Source: Deltaproteobacteria bacterium
Lineage (GTDB): Bacteria > Lernaellota > Lernaellaia > JACKCT01
Reading direction: 5' to 3'
NCBI GenBank assembly: GCA_020633895.1
Contig: JACKCT010000035.1
Span: forward strand, 1 to 13,862
Length of the DNA: 13,862 bases
Below, piece by piece: positions 7,470 to 13,862 of the stretch. A model generated the notes under the pieces. It ran no database searches. It had not been told where the DNA came from and saw nothing but the letters and a program-made list of their open reading frames with translations. A program made the translations under genes and the position numbers. Position 1 is the first letter of the stretch; each line of letters opens with the position of its first letter.

Positions 7470-7488
7470 CCGCCGACGCGTCCGGCGG
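7470..7488. promoter_or_regulatory. GC-rich inverted repeat between the divergent promoters
   Basis: CCGCCG (7470-7475) and CGGCGG (7483-7488) are perfect inverted arms around a 7-base centre that includes the palindrome GACGCGTC. It lies about 20 bases upstream of the minus-strand -35 box, where an activator or repressor could sit. In DNA of this GC content such dyads can arise by chance. Confidence 0.25.
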
Positions 7489-7525
7489 TCGGTCCGAGCG
7501 ACGAAACGGGCGCCGTGATTTGTCG

Positions 7526-7557
7526 GTTGGACGACAGGTCGGCCCAACGGAAAAAAA
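7526..7557. promoter_or_regulatory. Dyad plus A-tract just upstream of the nqr promoter
   Basis: GTTGG (7526-7530) with CCAAC (7544-7548), and inside them CGAC (7532-7535) with GTCG (7538-7541), form a 23-base imperfect palindrome. It is followed by seven A residues (7551-7557), 15 bases before the -35 box. The layout suggests a regulator operator and an UP-element-like or bent tract for the nqr promoter. No known regulator motif is recognised. Confidence 0.35.
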
Positions 7558-7572
7558 CGACCGTTCGGGCGA

Positions 7573-7601
7573 TTGACGCGGCCGGGACGATGTTCTATAA
7601 A
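7573..7601 (+). promoter_or_regulatory. Strong sigma70-type promoter of the nqr operon
   Basis: TTGACG (7573-7578) and TATAAA (7596-7601) are separated by exactly 17 bases, each matching consensus at five of six positions. Transcription would start near 7608, leaving a leader of about 210 bases before nqrA. It is the best promoter match in the window and the only one noted upstream of the six nqr genes. Confidence 0.7.
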
Positions 7602-7607
7602 GCACGC

Positions 7608-7821
7608 GCGCCGGGCCGGGACCGATTCCCTCAAAGCCTTGCCGACACGTCGGCGGCGAGAATGGGCCCTTTGGCCGAGGCAGCGACCGGCGGGGCCGCG
7701 GGACGCTCCGAATGTCGCTCCCCGAACAACCGGCGCGTGCATCGGCGGATTTCGAATCCCGCCTTACTTGCCCAATTTTTTCTTCGATGTTCGACGGCAC
7801 CCGCGAAATCTTGAGGATCGC
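7608..7821 (+). other. Untranslated leader of the nqr operon
   Basis: This is the region between the predicted nqr transcription start and the nqrA ATG. It contains several potential hairpins: GCCGA/TCGGC with a CACG loop (7641-7654), GGCC/GGCC with a CTTT loop (7665-7676) and the stem at 7744-7763. I recognise no known riboswitch. The nqrA frame is open through it, but no family-like N-terminal extension or plausible start is visible, so I read it as untranslated. Together with 7366-7572 it makes up the only gene-free stretch above 300 bases. Confidence 0.5.
7744..7781 (+). terminator. Hairpin and T-run in the nqr leader, possible attenuator
   Basis: GGCGG+ATT (7744-7751) pairs with AAT (7755-7757), a bulged C and CCGCC (7759-7763), closing a three-base loop. 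A run of six T lies at 7776-7781, 12 bases downstream. The gap between stem and T-run is longer than in a standard intrinsic terminator, so premature termination or pausing is only a possibility. Confidence 0.25.
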
Positions 7822-9183
7822 ATGGCTACGATCAAAATCAAGAAGGGCCTGGACATTCCGATCAGTGGGGCTCTGCCCCATTCCAACATCGTCAATGGCC
7901 CCTTCGTCCGCCGGGTGGCCTTGGTGCCTCGGGATTATCCGGGAATCAAGGTCAAGATGCTCGTCAAGGAAGGTGATTCGGTGGATTTGGGCACGCCCCT
8001 TTTCTGCGATCGCCGGGACGAGCATGTTCTTTTCACCTCTCCGGCGGGCGGTACGGTCGTCGCGATCAACCGAGGCGCCCGACGCAAGGTGATGTCGGTC
8101 GTCGTCGAGATCGGCGGCAAGGAAACCCAGGCCCGGCAGAAAAAGGTGACGCCGGAGACGGCTACCCGGGACGAGATCAAGGAAGCGCTCATGCGCTCCG
8201 GGCTCTGGGCGTGCCTGCGCCAGCGTCCCTTCGACCGGGTCGCCCCCTCGAACGGCACGCCGGCCGCCATCTTCGTGACGTGCGTCGACACCAATCCCCT
8301 CGCCCCCAAGCCCCAGGCGATCATCGCCGAAAAAGGCAAGGAATTCCGCACCGGTCTGCTGGCCCTGGCCAAACTGACGGACGGCACTTGTTACGTCTGC
8401 GCCGCGGACGGGGACGATGCGGAGGAATACCTGCCCACCGGCAACATCGAGTCCTGGCGCTTTGCCGGACCCCACCCGGCGGGCAATGTGGGACTGCATA
8501 TTCATAAGCTGCGCCCGGTGGGAGCCAACACGGCCGTGTGGCACGTGGGCTACCAGGACGTCATCGCCATCGGCCAGTTCCTACGCACCACCCGCATCCC
8601 GACCGAGCGCGTCGCCGCCCTGGTGGGACCGGGCGTGACCGAGCCGCGCATCGTCCGCACGCGCCGCGGCGTCGCCATCGAGGATCTTTTCGGCGAAGGC
8701 GGCGTCACCGCCAGCCCGGCCCGCTACGTCTCCGGCTCGGTTTTGGCCGGCAAGACCGCCAACCCCGACTCGATGACCGGCTTCCTGGGCGCCTACGACA
8801 ACCAGGTGACGGTCCTGGAAGACGCCGCGCCCCGCCGGTTCATGGGATGGGCCGGACCGGGCTTTGACTCCTACTCCATCACCAACGTCTTCGCCGGCAA
8901 GTTCATCAAAAAGAACTTCGCCTTCAACACGGACACCAACGGCAGCCTGCGGGCGGTGGTTCCCATCGGCACCTACGAATCGGTGATGCCGATGGACATC
9001 CTGCCCACCTTCCTGATCAAGGCCATGCTCTCCAAGGACTGGGAGACGTGCGAGAAGCTCGGCGTCCTGGAACTGGTCGAGGACGACATGGCCCTGTGCG
9101 CGTTTGTGTGCCCGTCGAAGATCGACATCAACGGACTGCTTCGCGACACCCTCGAGCAGATGGAAAAGGAGGGTCTGGGTTGA
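7822..9183 (+). CDS. nqrA: Na+-translocating NADH:quinone oxidoreductase subunit A
   Basis: The 453-residue product begins [16 protein letters not shown], the characteristic NqrA opening, and is close to the V. cholerae length of about 446. The N-terminal part (about 30-115) is the RnfC/NqrA-type barrel-sandwich region with PSAGGTV-like [13 protein letters not shown]. The middle holds the NqrA core ([48 protein letters not shown]). The C-terminal part shows the SLBB-like domain and ends [26 protein letters not shown]. NqrA is the large peripheral cytoplasmic subunit, involved in quinone interaction in the complex. The start is supported by GAGG (7814-7817) a few bases upstream and by family alignment; an 83-codon upstream extension of the frame is not conserved. 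It is the first gene of the operon and its stop overlaps the TTG start of nqrB. Confidence 0.95.
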   Translation: MATIKIKKGLDIPISGALPHSNIVNGPFVRRVALVPRDYPGIKVKMLVKEGDSVDLGTPLFCDRRDEHVLFTSPAGGTVVAINRGARRKVMSVVVEIGGKETQARQKKVTPETATRDEIKEALMRSGLWACLRQRPFDRVAPSNGTPAAIFVTCVDTNPLAPKPQAIIAEKGKEFRTGLLALAKLTDGTCYVCAADGDDAEEYLPTGNIESWRFAGPHPAGNVGLHIHKLRPVGANTAVWHVGYQDVIAIGQFLRTTRIPTERVAALVGPGVTEPRIVRTRRGVAIEDLFGEGGVTASPARYVSGSVLAGKTANPDSMTGFLGAYDNQVTVLEDAAPRRFMGWAGPGFDSYSITNVFAGKFIKKNFAFNTDTNGSLRAVVPIGTYESVMPMDILPTFLIKAMLSKDWETCEKLGVLELVEDDMALCAFVCPSKIDINGLLRDTLEQMEKEGLG

Positions 9184-10385
9184 AGCTCCTTCGCAAGATT
9201 CTGGACTCCCAGGCGCACATTTTCGAAAAGGGCGGGAAGCTCGAAAAGCTCTATCCGCTCTGGGAGGCGCAGGACACTTTCCTGTACACCCCCGGGGAAC
9301 GCACCCGCGACCACGGCCCCCACGTCCGGGACGCCTTGGACATCAAACGCACCATGTCCATGGTGGTCATCGCCCTGATTCCCTGCGTGATCGCCGCGAT
9401 TCTCAACTCGGGCTACCAGGCCCAAAGCTGGCTGGCGGCCCACGGCGGCACGCCCAACCCGGCGTGGATCGGCTCGGCCCTCGCGGCCCTGGGTCTTGAA
9501 ACCGGCACGATCGGCGCGATCGTCGTGCACGGCGTTTTGCTGTTCCTGCCGGTCTACATCGTCTCGATGGCCGTGGGCGGCGGCTTGGAAGCGACCTTCT
9601 CGATCATCCGCAAGCACGAGATCAACGAAGGCTTCCTGGTCACGGGCATGCTCTATCCCCTGGTGCTGCCGCCGACGATTCCGCTGTGGCAGGTGGCCTT
9701 GGGCGTGGCTTTCGGCGTGGTGCTGGGCAAGGAAGTCTTCGGCGGCACGGGCATGAACATCCTCAACCCCGCCCTGACCGCCCGCGCTTTCCTGTTCTTC
9801 GCTTATCCCGCCCAGATTTCGGGCGTGCAGCCCTGGGTCGCCGTGGACGGTTTTTCCACCGCCACGCCCCTGTCCCAATTCGCCGCGTCCGGCCATGTCG
9901 TCGACTGGAACTGGTTCCAAGCCTTCATCGGGGCGATTCCCGGATCCATGGGTGAGACCTCCACTTTCGCCTGTCTGATCGGCGCGGCAATCCTCATCGG
10001 CTCGGGCATCGGTTCGTGGCGCATCATGGTCTCGTGCCTGGGCGGCCTGTTCGGCATGAGCCTGCTGCTCAACATCGTCGGCTCGGACACCAACCCGTTC
10101 TTCGGCGTGCCTTTCTACTGGCATCTGGTGTGCGGCGGCTTCGCCTTCGGCGCGGTCTTCATGGCCACCGACCCGGTCTCGGCCGCCATCTCCGACCGAG
10201 GAAAGTTCATCTACGGCGCGCTGATCGGCGCGTTGTGCGTGCTGGTGCGCGTGCTCAATCCGGCTTACCCGGAAGGCATGATGCTCGCCATCCTGTTCAT
10301 GAACCTCTTCTCGCCGCTGATCGACTACTTCGTCGTCAAGGCCAACGCCAAGCGAAGGGAGATGCGCCTTGCGGTTCAGCAATAG
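9180..10385 (+). CDS. nqrB: Na+-translocating NADH:quinone oxidoreductase subunit B
   Basis: NqrB is an integral membrane subunit of 401 residues (family about 410) with roughly ten hydrophobic segments. It begins [11 protein letters not shown] and continues [19 protein letters not shown] in typical NqrB fashion. The flavinylation site [10 protein letters not shown] places Thr229 as the residue carrying phosphodiester-linked FMN (V. cholerae Thr236). Other conserved blocks are [20 protein letters not shown] and [11 protein letters not shown] chose TTG at 9180 as start: AAGGAGGG (9166-9173) lies 6 bases before it, the family N-terminus begins there, and no ATG or GTG is available nearby in frame. 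It overlaps the nqrA stop as TTGA, implying coupled translation. The subunit forms part of the Na+ path and receives electrons from NqrC. Confidence 0.95.
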   Translation: MKLLRKILDSQAHIFEKGGKLEKLYPLWEAQDTFLYTPGERTRDHGPHVRDALDIKRTMSMVVIALIPCVIAAILNSGYQAQSWLAAHGGTPNPAWIGSALAALGLETGTIGAIVVHGVLLFLPVYIVSMAVGGGLEATFSIIRKHEINEGFLVTGMLYPLVLPPTIPLWQVALGVAFGVVLGKEVFGGTGMNILNPALTARAFLFFAYPAQISGVQPWVAVDGFSTATPLSQFAASGHVVDWNWFQAFIGAIPGSMGETSTFACLIGAAILIGSGIGSWRIMVSCLGGLFGMSLLLNIVGSDTNPFFGVPFYWHLVCGGFAFGAVFMATDPVSAAISDRGKFIYGALIGALCVLVRVLNPAYPEGMMLAILFMNLFSPLIDYFVVKANAKRREMRLAVQQ

Positions 10386-11133
10386 CTACGTCGTCGCCTT
10401 CGCCTTCGTGGTGTGCCTGGTCTGCGCCCTGCTCGTCTCGGCCATGGCCGTGGCCCTCAAGGAGCGTCAGGCCACCAACGAACTGGTCGAGCAGAAGCTC
10501 AACGTCCTGCGCGTCGCCGGCCTGGTCCCCTACGGCGAAAAGCCCAAGCACGAAGAAGTCTTCGCCATGTTCGACAAATACATCCAGCCCGTCGTGATCG
10601 ACCGGCGCACCGGCGAAGTGGCCAAGGACATCAACCCGGCCGAATTCGATCAGGAAAAGGCCTCCAAGGATCCGAAGACCAGCAAGGCCGCGCCCAAGAA
10701 CGCCGCCCAGGTCGCCCGCCTGCCCAACCATCTCCAGGCGTACAAATTCGACGCCGAGGGCCACGCCGGCCTCATCCTGCCCATCCACGGCAAGGGGCTG
10801 TGGTCGACCCTCTGGGGCTTCATCAGCATCGGCGACGACTACCAGACCATCCAGGGCATCACCTACTACAGCCACGGTGAGACGCCCGGTCTGGGCGGCG
10901 AGGTGGACAACCCCATTTGGAAAGCCAAATGGGAAGGCAAGCAGGCCTATAAAGACGGCGAAGTCGCCATTCACGTGGTGAAAGGCGAGGCCCATGACAA
11001 CTATTCGGTTGACGGCCTGTCCGGCGCCACGATGACGAGCAACGGCGTCACAAATATGTTAAAACTCTGGCTGGGTGACATGGGCTACGGCAAGTACCTG
11101 ACCCGGCTTCGCGAACAATCGCAAACCTCCTAG
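10369..11133 (+). CDS. nqrC: Na+-translocating NADH:quinone oxidoreductase subunit C
   Basis: The 254-residue product has one N-terminal membrane helix (about 6-30) and a periplasmic FMN-binding domain. The motif [10 protein letters not shown] near residues 215-224 is the ApbE flavinylation signature, with Thr221 as the modified residue (V. cholerae Thr225). NLVEQ-type helix [28 protein letters not shown] and [19 protein letters not shown] are further NqrC hallmarks. The start is TTG at 10369, inside the last 17 bases of nqrB, with GAAGGGAG (10354-10361) 7 bases upstream. No ATG in frame precedes the membrane helix at a suitable place. The ApbE transferase needed to attach FMN is not encoded in the window. 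Confidence 0.94.
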   Translation: MRFSNSYVVAFAFVVCLVCALLVSAMAVALKERQATNELVEQKLNVLRVAGLVPYGEKPKHEEVFAMFDKYIQPVVIDRRTGEVAKDINPAEFDQEKASKDPKTSKAAPKNAAQVARLPNHLQAYKFDAEGHAGLILPIHGKGLWSTLWGFISIGDDYQTIQGITYYSHGETPGLGGEVDNPIWKAKWEGKQAYKDGEVAIHVVKGEAHDNYSVDGLSGATMTSNGVTNMLKLWLGDMGYGKYLTRLREQSQTS

Positions 11134-11150
11134 CTGTTTGAGGATCTGAC

Positions 11151-11166
11151 GGCCCGCCTTCGCGGG
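11151..11166 (+). repeat. Stem-loop element before nqrD, copy 1 of a shared motif
   Basis: CCCGC (11153-11157) pairs with GCGGG (11162-11166) around CTTC, 17 bases before the nqrD ATG and just upstream of its SD (GGGGAG). The 16 bases match the element before nqrF (12464-12479) at 14 positions. Confidence 0.4.
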
Positions 11167-11183
11167 ACCTCGGGGAGCTTTTT

Positions 11184-11807
11184 ATGGACAAGAAAACGCG
11201 CAAGATCCTTCTTGATCCGCTCCACGTCAACAACCCGATCACCTTGCAGGTGCTGGGGATTTGTTCGGCTCTGGCGGTCACGACCAAGCTGGAGACGGCC
11301 ATCGTGATGAGCGCCGCCCTCACCTTTGTGACGGCCATGTCCAACGCCGCCGTGTCGGTCCTGCGCAACCGCATCCCCGGCAACATCCGCATCATCGTGC
11401 AACTGACGATCATCGCCTCCCTGGTGATCATCGCCGACCAGTTCATGAAGGCCTATATCTACTCGGTCTCCAAGCAGCTTTCGGTCTTCGTCGGCCTGAT
11501 TATTACGAACTGCATCGTGATGGGCCGGGCCGAGGCGTTCGCCATGGCCAACCCGCCGGGCCTGTCGTTCATTGACGGCATCGGCAACGGCCTGGGCTAC
11601 TCGGCGATCCTGCTGATTGTCGCCTTCTTCCGCGAACTGTTCGGCTCGGGCTCCCTGCTGGGCTTCACGGTCTTCCAAAAGGTGAACATGGGCGGTTGGT
11701 ACACCCCCAACGGCCTGATGGTGCTGGCTCCCGGGGCGTTCTTCCTGATCGGCTTCATCATCTGGATCCAACGCACCGTCACCCCGTCGATGGTCGAGGA
11801 GGAGTAA
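11184..11807 (+). CDS. nqrD: Na+-translocating NADH:quinone oxidoreductase subunit D
   Basis: NqrD is a membrane subunit of 207 residues with about six helices, starting [20 protein letters not shown] as in the family. Cys27 (GICSAL) and Cys110 (TNCIVM) match the cysteines that, together with two in NqrE, hold an intramembrane Fe-S centre in the resolved V. cholerae complex. Other conserved blocks are [20 protein letters not shown] and [10 protein letters not shown]. These residues distinguish it from a random membrane protein, but NqrD and RnfE are paralogues; the presence of nqrA, nqrC and nqrF settles it as NQR. SD GGGGAG lies 7 bases before the ATG. nqrE begins three bases after its stop, with the GAGGAGGAG at its end doubling as the nqrE SD. 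Confidence 0.95.
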   Translation: MDKKTRKILLDPLHVNNPITLQVLGICSALAVTTKLETAIVMSAALTFVTAMSNAAVSVLRNRIPGNIRIIVQLTIIASLVIIADQFMKAYIYSVSKQLSVFVGLIITNCIVMGRAEAFAMANPPGLSFIDGIGNGLGYSAILLIVAFFRELFGSGSLLGFTVFQKVNMGGWYTPNGLMVLAPGAFFLIGFIIWIQRTVTPSMVEEE

Positions 11808-11810
11808 CCC

Positions 11811-12425
11811 ATGGAGGCCTTGCTCAACCTCGCCGTCAAATCCATCTTCGTGGAGAATATGGCCCTGGCCTTCTTCCTGGGGATGTGCTCGTTTCTGGCG
11901 GTCTCCAAGAAGGTGGAAACGGCCATCGGCCTGGGCGCGGCGGTCATCTTCGTCCTGACCCTCACCACGCCCCTCAACAACCTGATCTATATGCACCTGC
12001 TCAAGGAAGGCGCCCTGACGTGGATCTCGCCGAGTTTCGCGACCATGGACCTGTCCTTCCTGGGCTTTATCTCCTACATCGCCACCATCGCGGCGGTCGT
12101 GCAGATCGTCGAAATGACCATCGACAAATACTCGCCCAAGCTCTACGGCGCCCTGGGCGTGTTCCTGCCCCTGATCGCGGTGAACTGCGCCATCCTGGGC
12201 GCGTCCCTGTTCATGGTGCAGCGCGAGTATGACTTCGCCGAGTCCCTGACCTTCGGCTTCGGCGCCGGCACCGGATGGGCCGCGGCGATCATCTCGCTGG
12301 CCGCGATTCGTGAAAAGATGAAGTACTCCAACGTGCCCCCCGCCCTGCGCGGCCTGGGCATCACCTTCATCCTGGCCGGTCTGATGGCCATGGGATTCAT
12401 GATCTTCTCGGGAATTCAACTCTAG
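11811..12425 (+). CDS. nqrE: Na+-translocating NADH:quinone oxidoreductase subunit E
   Basis: The 204-residue product (family about 198) is a six-helix membrane protein paralogous to NqrD with inverted topology. [21 protein letters not shown] is the family opening. Cys26 ([15 protein letters not shown]) and Cys126 ([12 protein letters not shown]) are the two ligands contributed to the Fe-S centre shared with NqrD. The segment around EGALTWISP is part of a loop a little longer than in V. cholerae, explaining the shift from Cys120. A hydrophobic C-terminus follows [16 protein letters not shown]. The SD (GAGGAGGAG) lies in the end of nqrD, so translation of D and E is probably coupled, matching their 1:1 stoichiometry. 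Confidence 0.95.
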   Translation: MEALLNLAVKSIFVENMALAFFLGMCSFLAVSKKVETAIGLGAAVIFVLTLTTPLNNLIYMHLLKEGALTWISPSFATMDLSFLGFISYIATIAAVVQIVEMTIDKYSPKLYGALGVFLPLIAVNCAILGASLFMVQREYDFAESLTFGFGAGTGWAAAIISLAAIREKMKYSNVPPALRGLGITFILAGLMAMGFMIFSGIQL

Positions 12426-12442
12426 GGCCGAAAAAATCGGCC
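12426..12442 (+). other. Perfect hairpin directly after nqrE
   Basis: GGCCGA (12426-12431) and TCGGCC (12437-12442) enclose AAAAA, beginning on the first base after the nqrE stop. A second stem follows (GCGAAG 12446-12451 with CTTCGC 12471-12476). No T-run follows either, so readthrough into nqrF is expected; an RNA-processing or stabilising role is possible. Confidence 0.4.
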
Positions 12443-12463
12443 GCGGCGAAGCGGGCCTTAAAG

Positions 12464-12479
12464 GGCCGACCTTCGCGGG
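12464..12479 (+). repeat. Element before nqrF, copy 2 of the motif shared with nqrD
   Basis: These 16 bases match 11151-11166 at 14 positions, share the CCTTCGCGGG core and lie 13 bases before the nqrF ATG, next to a GAGGGAG SD. Here the core also forms the 3' arm of the larger stem 12446-12476. Confidence 0.4.
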
Positions 12480-12492
12480 TTGAGGGAGCGTT

Positions 12493-13716
12493 ATGACGAC
12501 CGTCGCAATGGGCATCGCCATGTTCACCTTCGTCGTTCTGGCGATGGTGGCGATTCTTCTCCTGGCCAGCCGCTCGCTGGTGGGCCAGGGCGAAGTGCAT
12601 ATCCTGATCAACGACGACGAGGCAAAGTCGGTCGACGTGCCCACCGGCGGCACGCTGCTCTCGACGCTGGCCGGCGCCAAGGTCTTCGTCCCCTCGGCGT
12701 GCGGCGGCGGCGGCACGTGCGCCCAATGCAAGGTCCAGGTCTACGACGGCGGCGGCGACCTGCTGCCCACCGAGGAAGGCCACATCAACCGGGGCATGGC
12801 CAAGGAGCACTGGCGTCTGGCCTGCCAGGTCAAGGTCAAGCAGGACATGAAGATCCACGTCCCCGACGAGATCTTCGCCATCCGAAAGTGGGAATGCGAG
12901 GTCGTCTCCAACGACAACGTCGCCAGCTTCATCAAGGAGTTCAAGGTCCAACTGCCTCCGGGCGAGGAATTGGACTTCGAATCCGGCGGCTACATCCAGA
13001 TCGAGATCCCGCCCTACGACCTGAGCTACAAGAACTTCGAAATCGGCGAAGAATATCGCGAGGACTGGGACAAGTACGATCTGTGGCGATTCCGTTCGGT
13101 CAACACCGAAACGATCGAGCGGGCCTACTCCATGGCCAACTACCCGGCCGAAGGCAACATCGTCATGCTCAACGTGCGCATCGCCTCGCCGCCGCCCAAC
13201 CTGCCGGACGTGCCGCCGGGCATCGGCTCTTCGTACATCTTCTCGAAAAAACCCGGCGACAAAGTCACCATCTCCGGGCCCTTCGGTGAGTTCTTCATCA
13301 AACCCACCGAGCGGGAAATGTGCTACATCGGCGGCGGCGCCGGTATGGCCCCGTTGCGCAGCCACTTGATGCATCTGTTCCGTACCCTCAAGACCGGCCG
13401 CAAGGTCAACTACTGGTACGGCGCCCGCTCCCTGCGCGAAATTTTCTACGAAGAGGACTTCCGCGCCATCGAACGGGAATTTCCGAACTTCAAGTTCCAC
13501 ATCGCCCTGTCCGAGCCCAAGCCCGAGGACAATTGGACCGGCTTCACCGGCTTCATTCACGCCGTTGCCCGGGACGAGTATCTGGCCAAGCACGACGCCC
13601 CCGAAGAGATCGAGTACTATCTGTGCGGCCCGCCGATGATGAACAAGGCCGTCTTCCAGATGCTCGACGAGCTGGGTGTCGACATCGAAAACGTCGCCTT
13701 CGACGACTTCGGCTAA
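12493..13716 (+). CDS. nqrF: Na+-translocating NADH:quinone oxidoreductase subunit F
   Basis: NqrF (407 residues, family 408) is the NADH-oxidising entry point. Residues 5-26 form a single membrane anchor. A plant-type ferredoxin domain follows (about 33-128) with [2Fe-2S] ligands Cys70, Cys76, Cys79 ([14 protein letters not shown]) and Cys111 (LACQVKV), the same numbers as in V. cholerae. The ferredoxin-NADP reductase-like part has the FAD motif [11 protein letters not shown] starting at Arg210, the NADH motif [12 protein letters not shown] from Gly280, and the C-terminal [12 protein letters not shown] with Cys378, ending AFDDFG. All catalytic features are intact. It is separated from nqrE by 67 bases holding two stem-loops and has its own SD (GAGGGAG), so its expression may be set independently of nqrE. 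It is last of the operon in this window. Confidence 0.96.
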   Translation: MTTVAMGIAMFTFVVLAMVAILLLASRSLVGQGEVHILINDDEAKSVDVPTGGTLLSTLAGAKVFVPSACGGGGTCAQCKVQVYDGGGDLLPTEEGHINRGMAKEHWRLACQVKVKQDMKIHVPDEIFAIRKWECEVVSNDNVASFIKEFKVQLPPGEELDFESGGYIQIEIPPYDLSYKNFEIGEEYREDWDKYDLWRFRSVNTETIERAYSMANYPAEGNIVMLNVRIASPPPNLPDVPPGIGSSYIFSKKPGDKVTISGPFGEFFIKPTEREMCYIGGGAGMAPLRSHLMHLFRTLKTGRKVNYWYGARSLREIFYEEDFRAIEREFPNFKFHIALSEPKPEDNWTGFTGFIHAVARDEYLAKHDAPEEIEYYLCGPPMMNKAVFQMLDELGVDIENVAFDDFG

Positions 13717-13795
13717 TGCCGTCGCCGCGGCCGCCCTTTCAGAGCCGCGACCTTTAAGGAGCGGGTTGGTCCGAACCGGTCAAACCACTGGGTGC

Positions 13796-13832
13796 CACAC
13801 TTTCGCGACACCAAAGGTGGAGAGAAGGTGTG
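13796..13832 (+). other. Compound hairpin downstream of nqrF with a sequestered purine tract
   Basis: CACACTTTC (13796-13804) pairs with GAAGGTGTG (13824-13832) with one G-T wobble. Inside it an asymmetric GCGA/GAGA internal loop is followed by CACC (13809-13812) pairing with GGTG (13816-13819) around AAA. The purine tract GAGAAGG (13822-13828) could serve as a ribosome binding site for an ATG at 13834, whose frame is open to the window end. It may instead be a dispersed intergenic repeat. The remainder of 13717-13795 shows no T-run terminator. Confidence 0.4.
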
Positions 13833-13862
13833 AATGCGATGTCCGCGCCGCGAGCCGCTCGA

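Noticed and set aside
7573-7821. N-terminal extension of NqrA or a separate leader peptide gene
   Set aside because: The frame is open upstream, but its only early start coincides with the -35 box, the translation is Arg/Pro-rich as expected of GC-rich noncoding DNA, and NqrA proteins start at the MATIKIKKG position.
1-13862. CRISPR array, insertion sequence, prophage or toxin-antitoxin locus
   Set aside because: No regularly spaced repeats, transposase, integrase, phage structural genes or small toxin-like pairs were seen on either strand.

Overview
The window is a GC-rich, gene-dense bacterial chromosome segment with no sign of phage, plasmid or insertion sequence genes. Hints of lineage are indirect. 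The large secreted phosphoesterase ends in a Cys-containing tail, a hydrophobic stretch and an Arg-rich end, resembling the MYXO-CTERM type of sorting signal. That tail, the DUF4124/FxLYD protein, the fused FTCD enzyme and the full Na+-NQR operon would fit an uncultured Myxococcota/Deltaproteobacteria-like Gram-negative. This is an inference; no marker gene in the window settles the taxonomy.

Left part (1-3361, + strand): the last 64 codons of a formylglycine-generating-enzyme (SUMF1/FGE-sulfatase) domain protein; an exported endonuclease/exonuclease/phosphatase (EEP) family hydrolase; a fused glutamate formimidoyltransferase / formimidoyl-THF cyclodeaminase; and the small protein HspQ. Middle part (3487-7365, - strand): a large secreted calcineurin-like phosphoesterase with degenerate metal-binding motifs, and upstream of it a two-gene unit encoding a secreted DUF4124 + FxLYD protein and a SAM hydroxide adenosyltransferase (DUF62), joined by a GTGA start/stop overlap.

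Right part (7822-13716, + strand): a complete nqrABCDEF operon for the Na+-translocating NADH:quinone oxidoreductase. The key residues are present: covalent FMN threonines in NqrB (Thr229) and NqrC (Thr221), Fe-S cysteines in NqrD/NqrE, and four [2Fe-2S] cysteines plus FAD and NADH motifs in NqrF. nqrB and nqrC both appear to start at TTG. NADH is oxidised by NqrF, electrons pass through the 2Fe-2S centres and flavins to quinone, and Na+ is pumped out. The flavin transferase ApbE needed for NqrB/NqrC is not in the window.

The only gene-free stretch over 300 bases is 7366-7821. It holds divergent sigma70-type promoters (TTGACG-N17-TATAAA for nqr, TTGACA-N16-TAACGT for the opposite unit), two dyads between them and a leader of about 210 nt before nqrA. 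Most of the window is recognisable metabolism. The least explained items are the phosphoesterase with Asn and Ser in place of metal ligands, the coupling of a SAM-cleaving enzyme to an exported protein, the nqr leader, a shared stem-loop element before nqrD and nqrF, and a hairpin at the right edge whose 3' arm contains a possible ribosome binding site.
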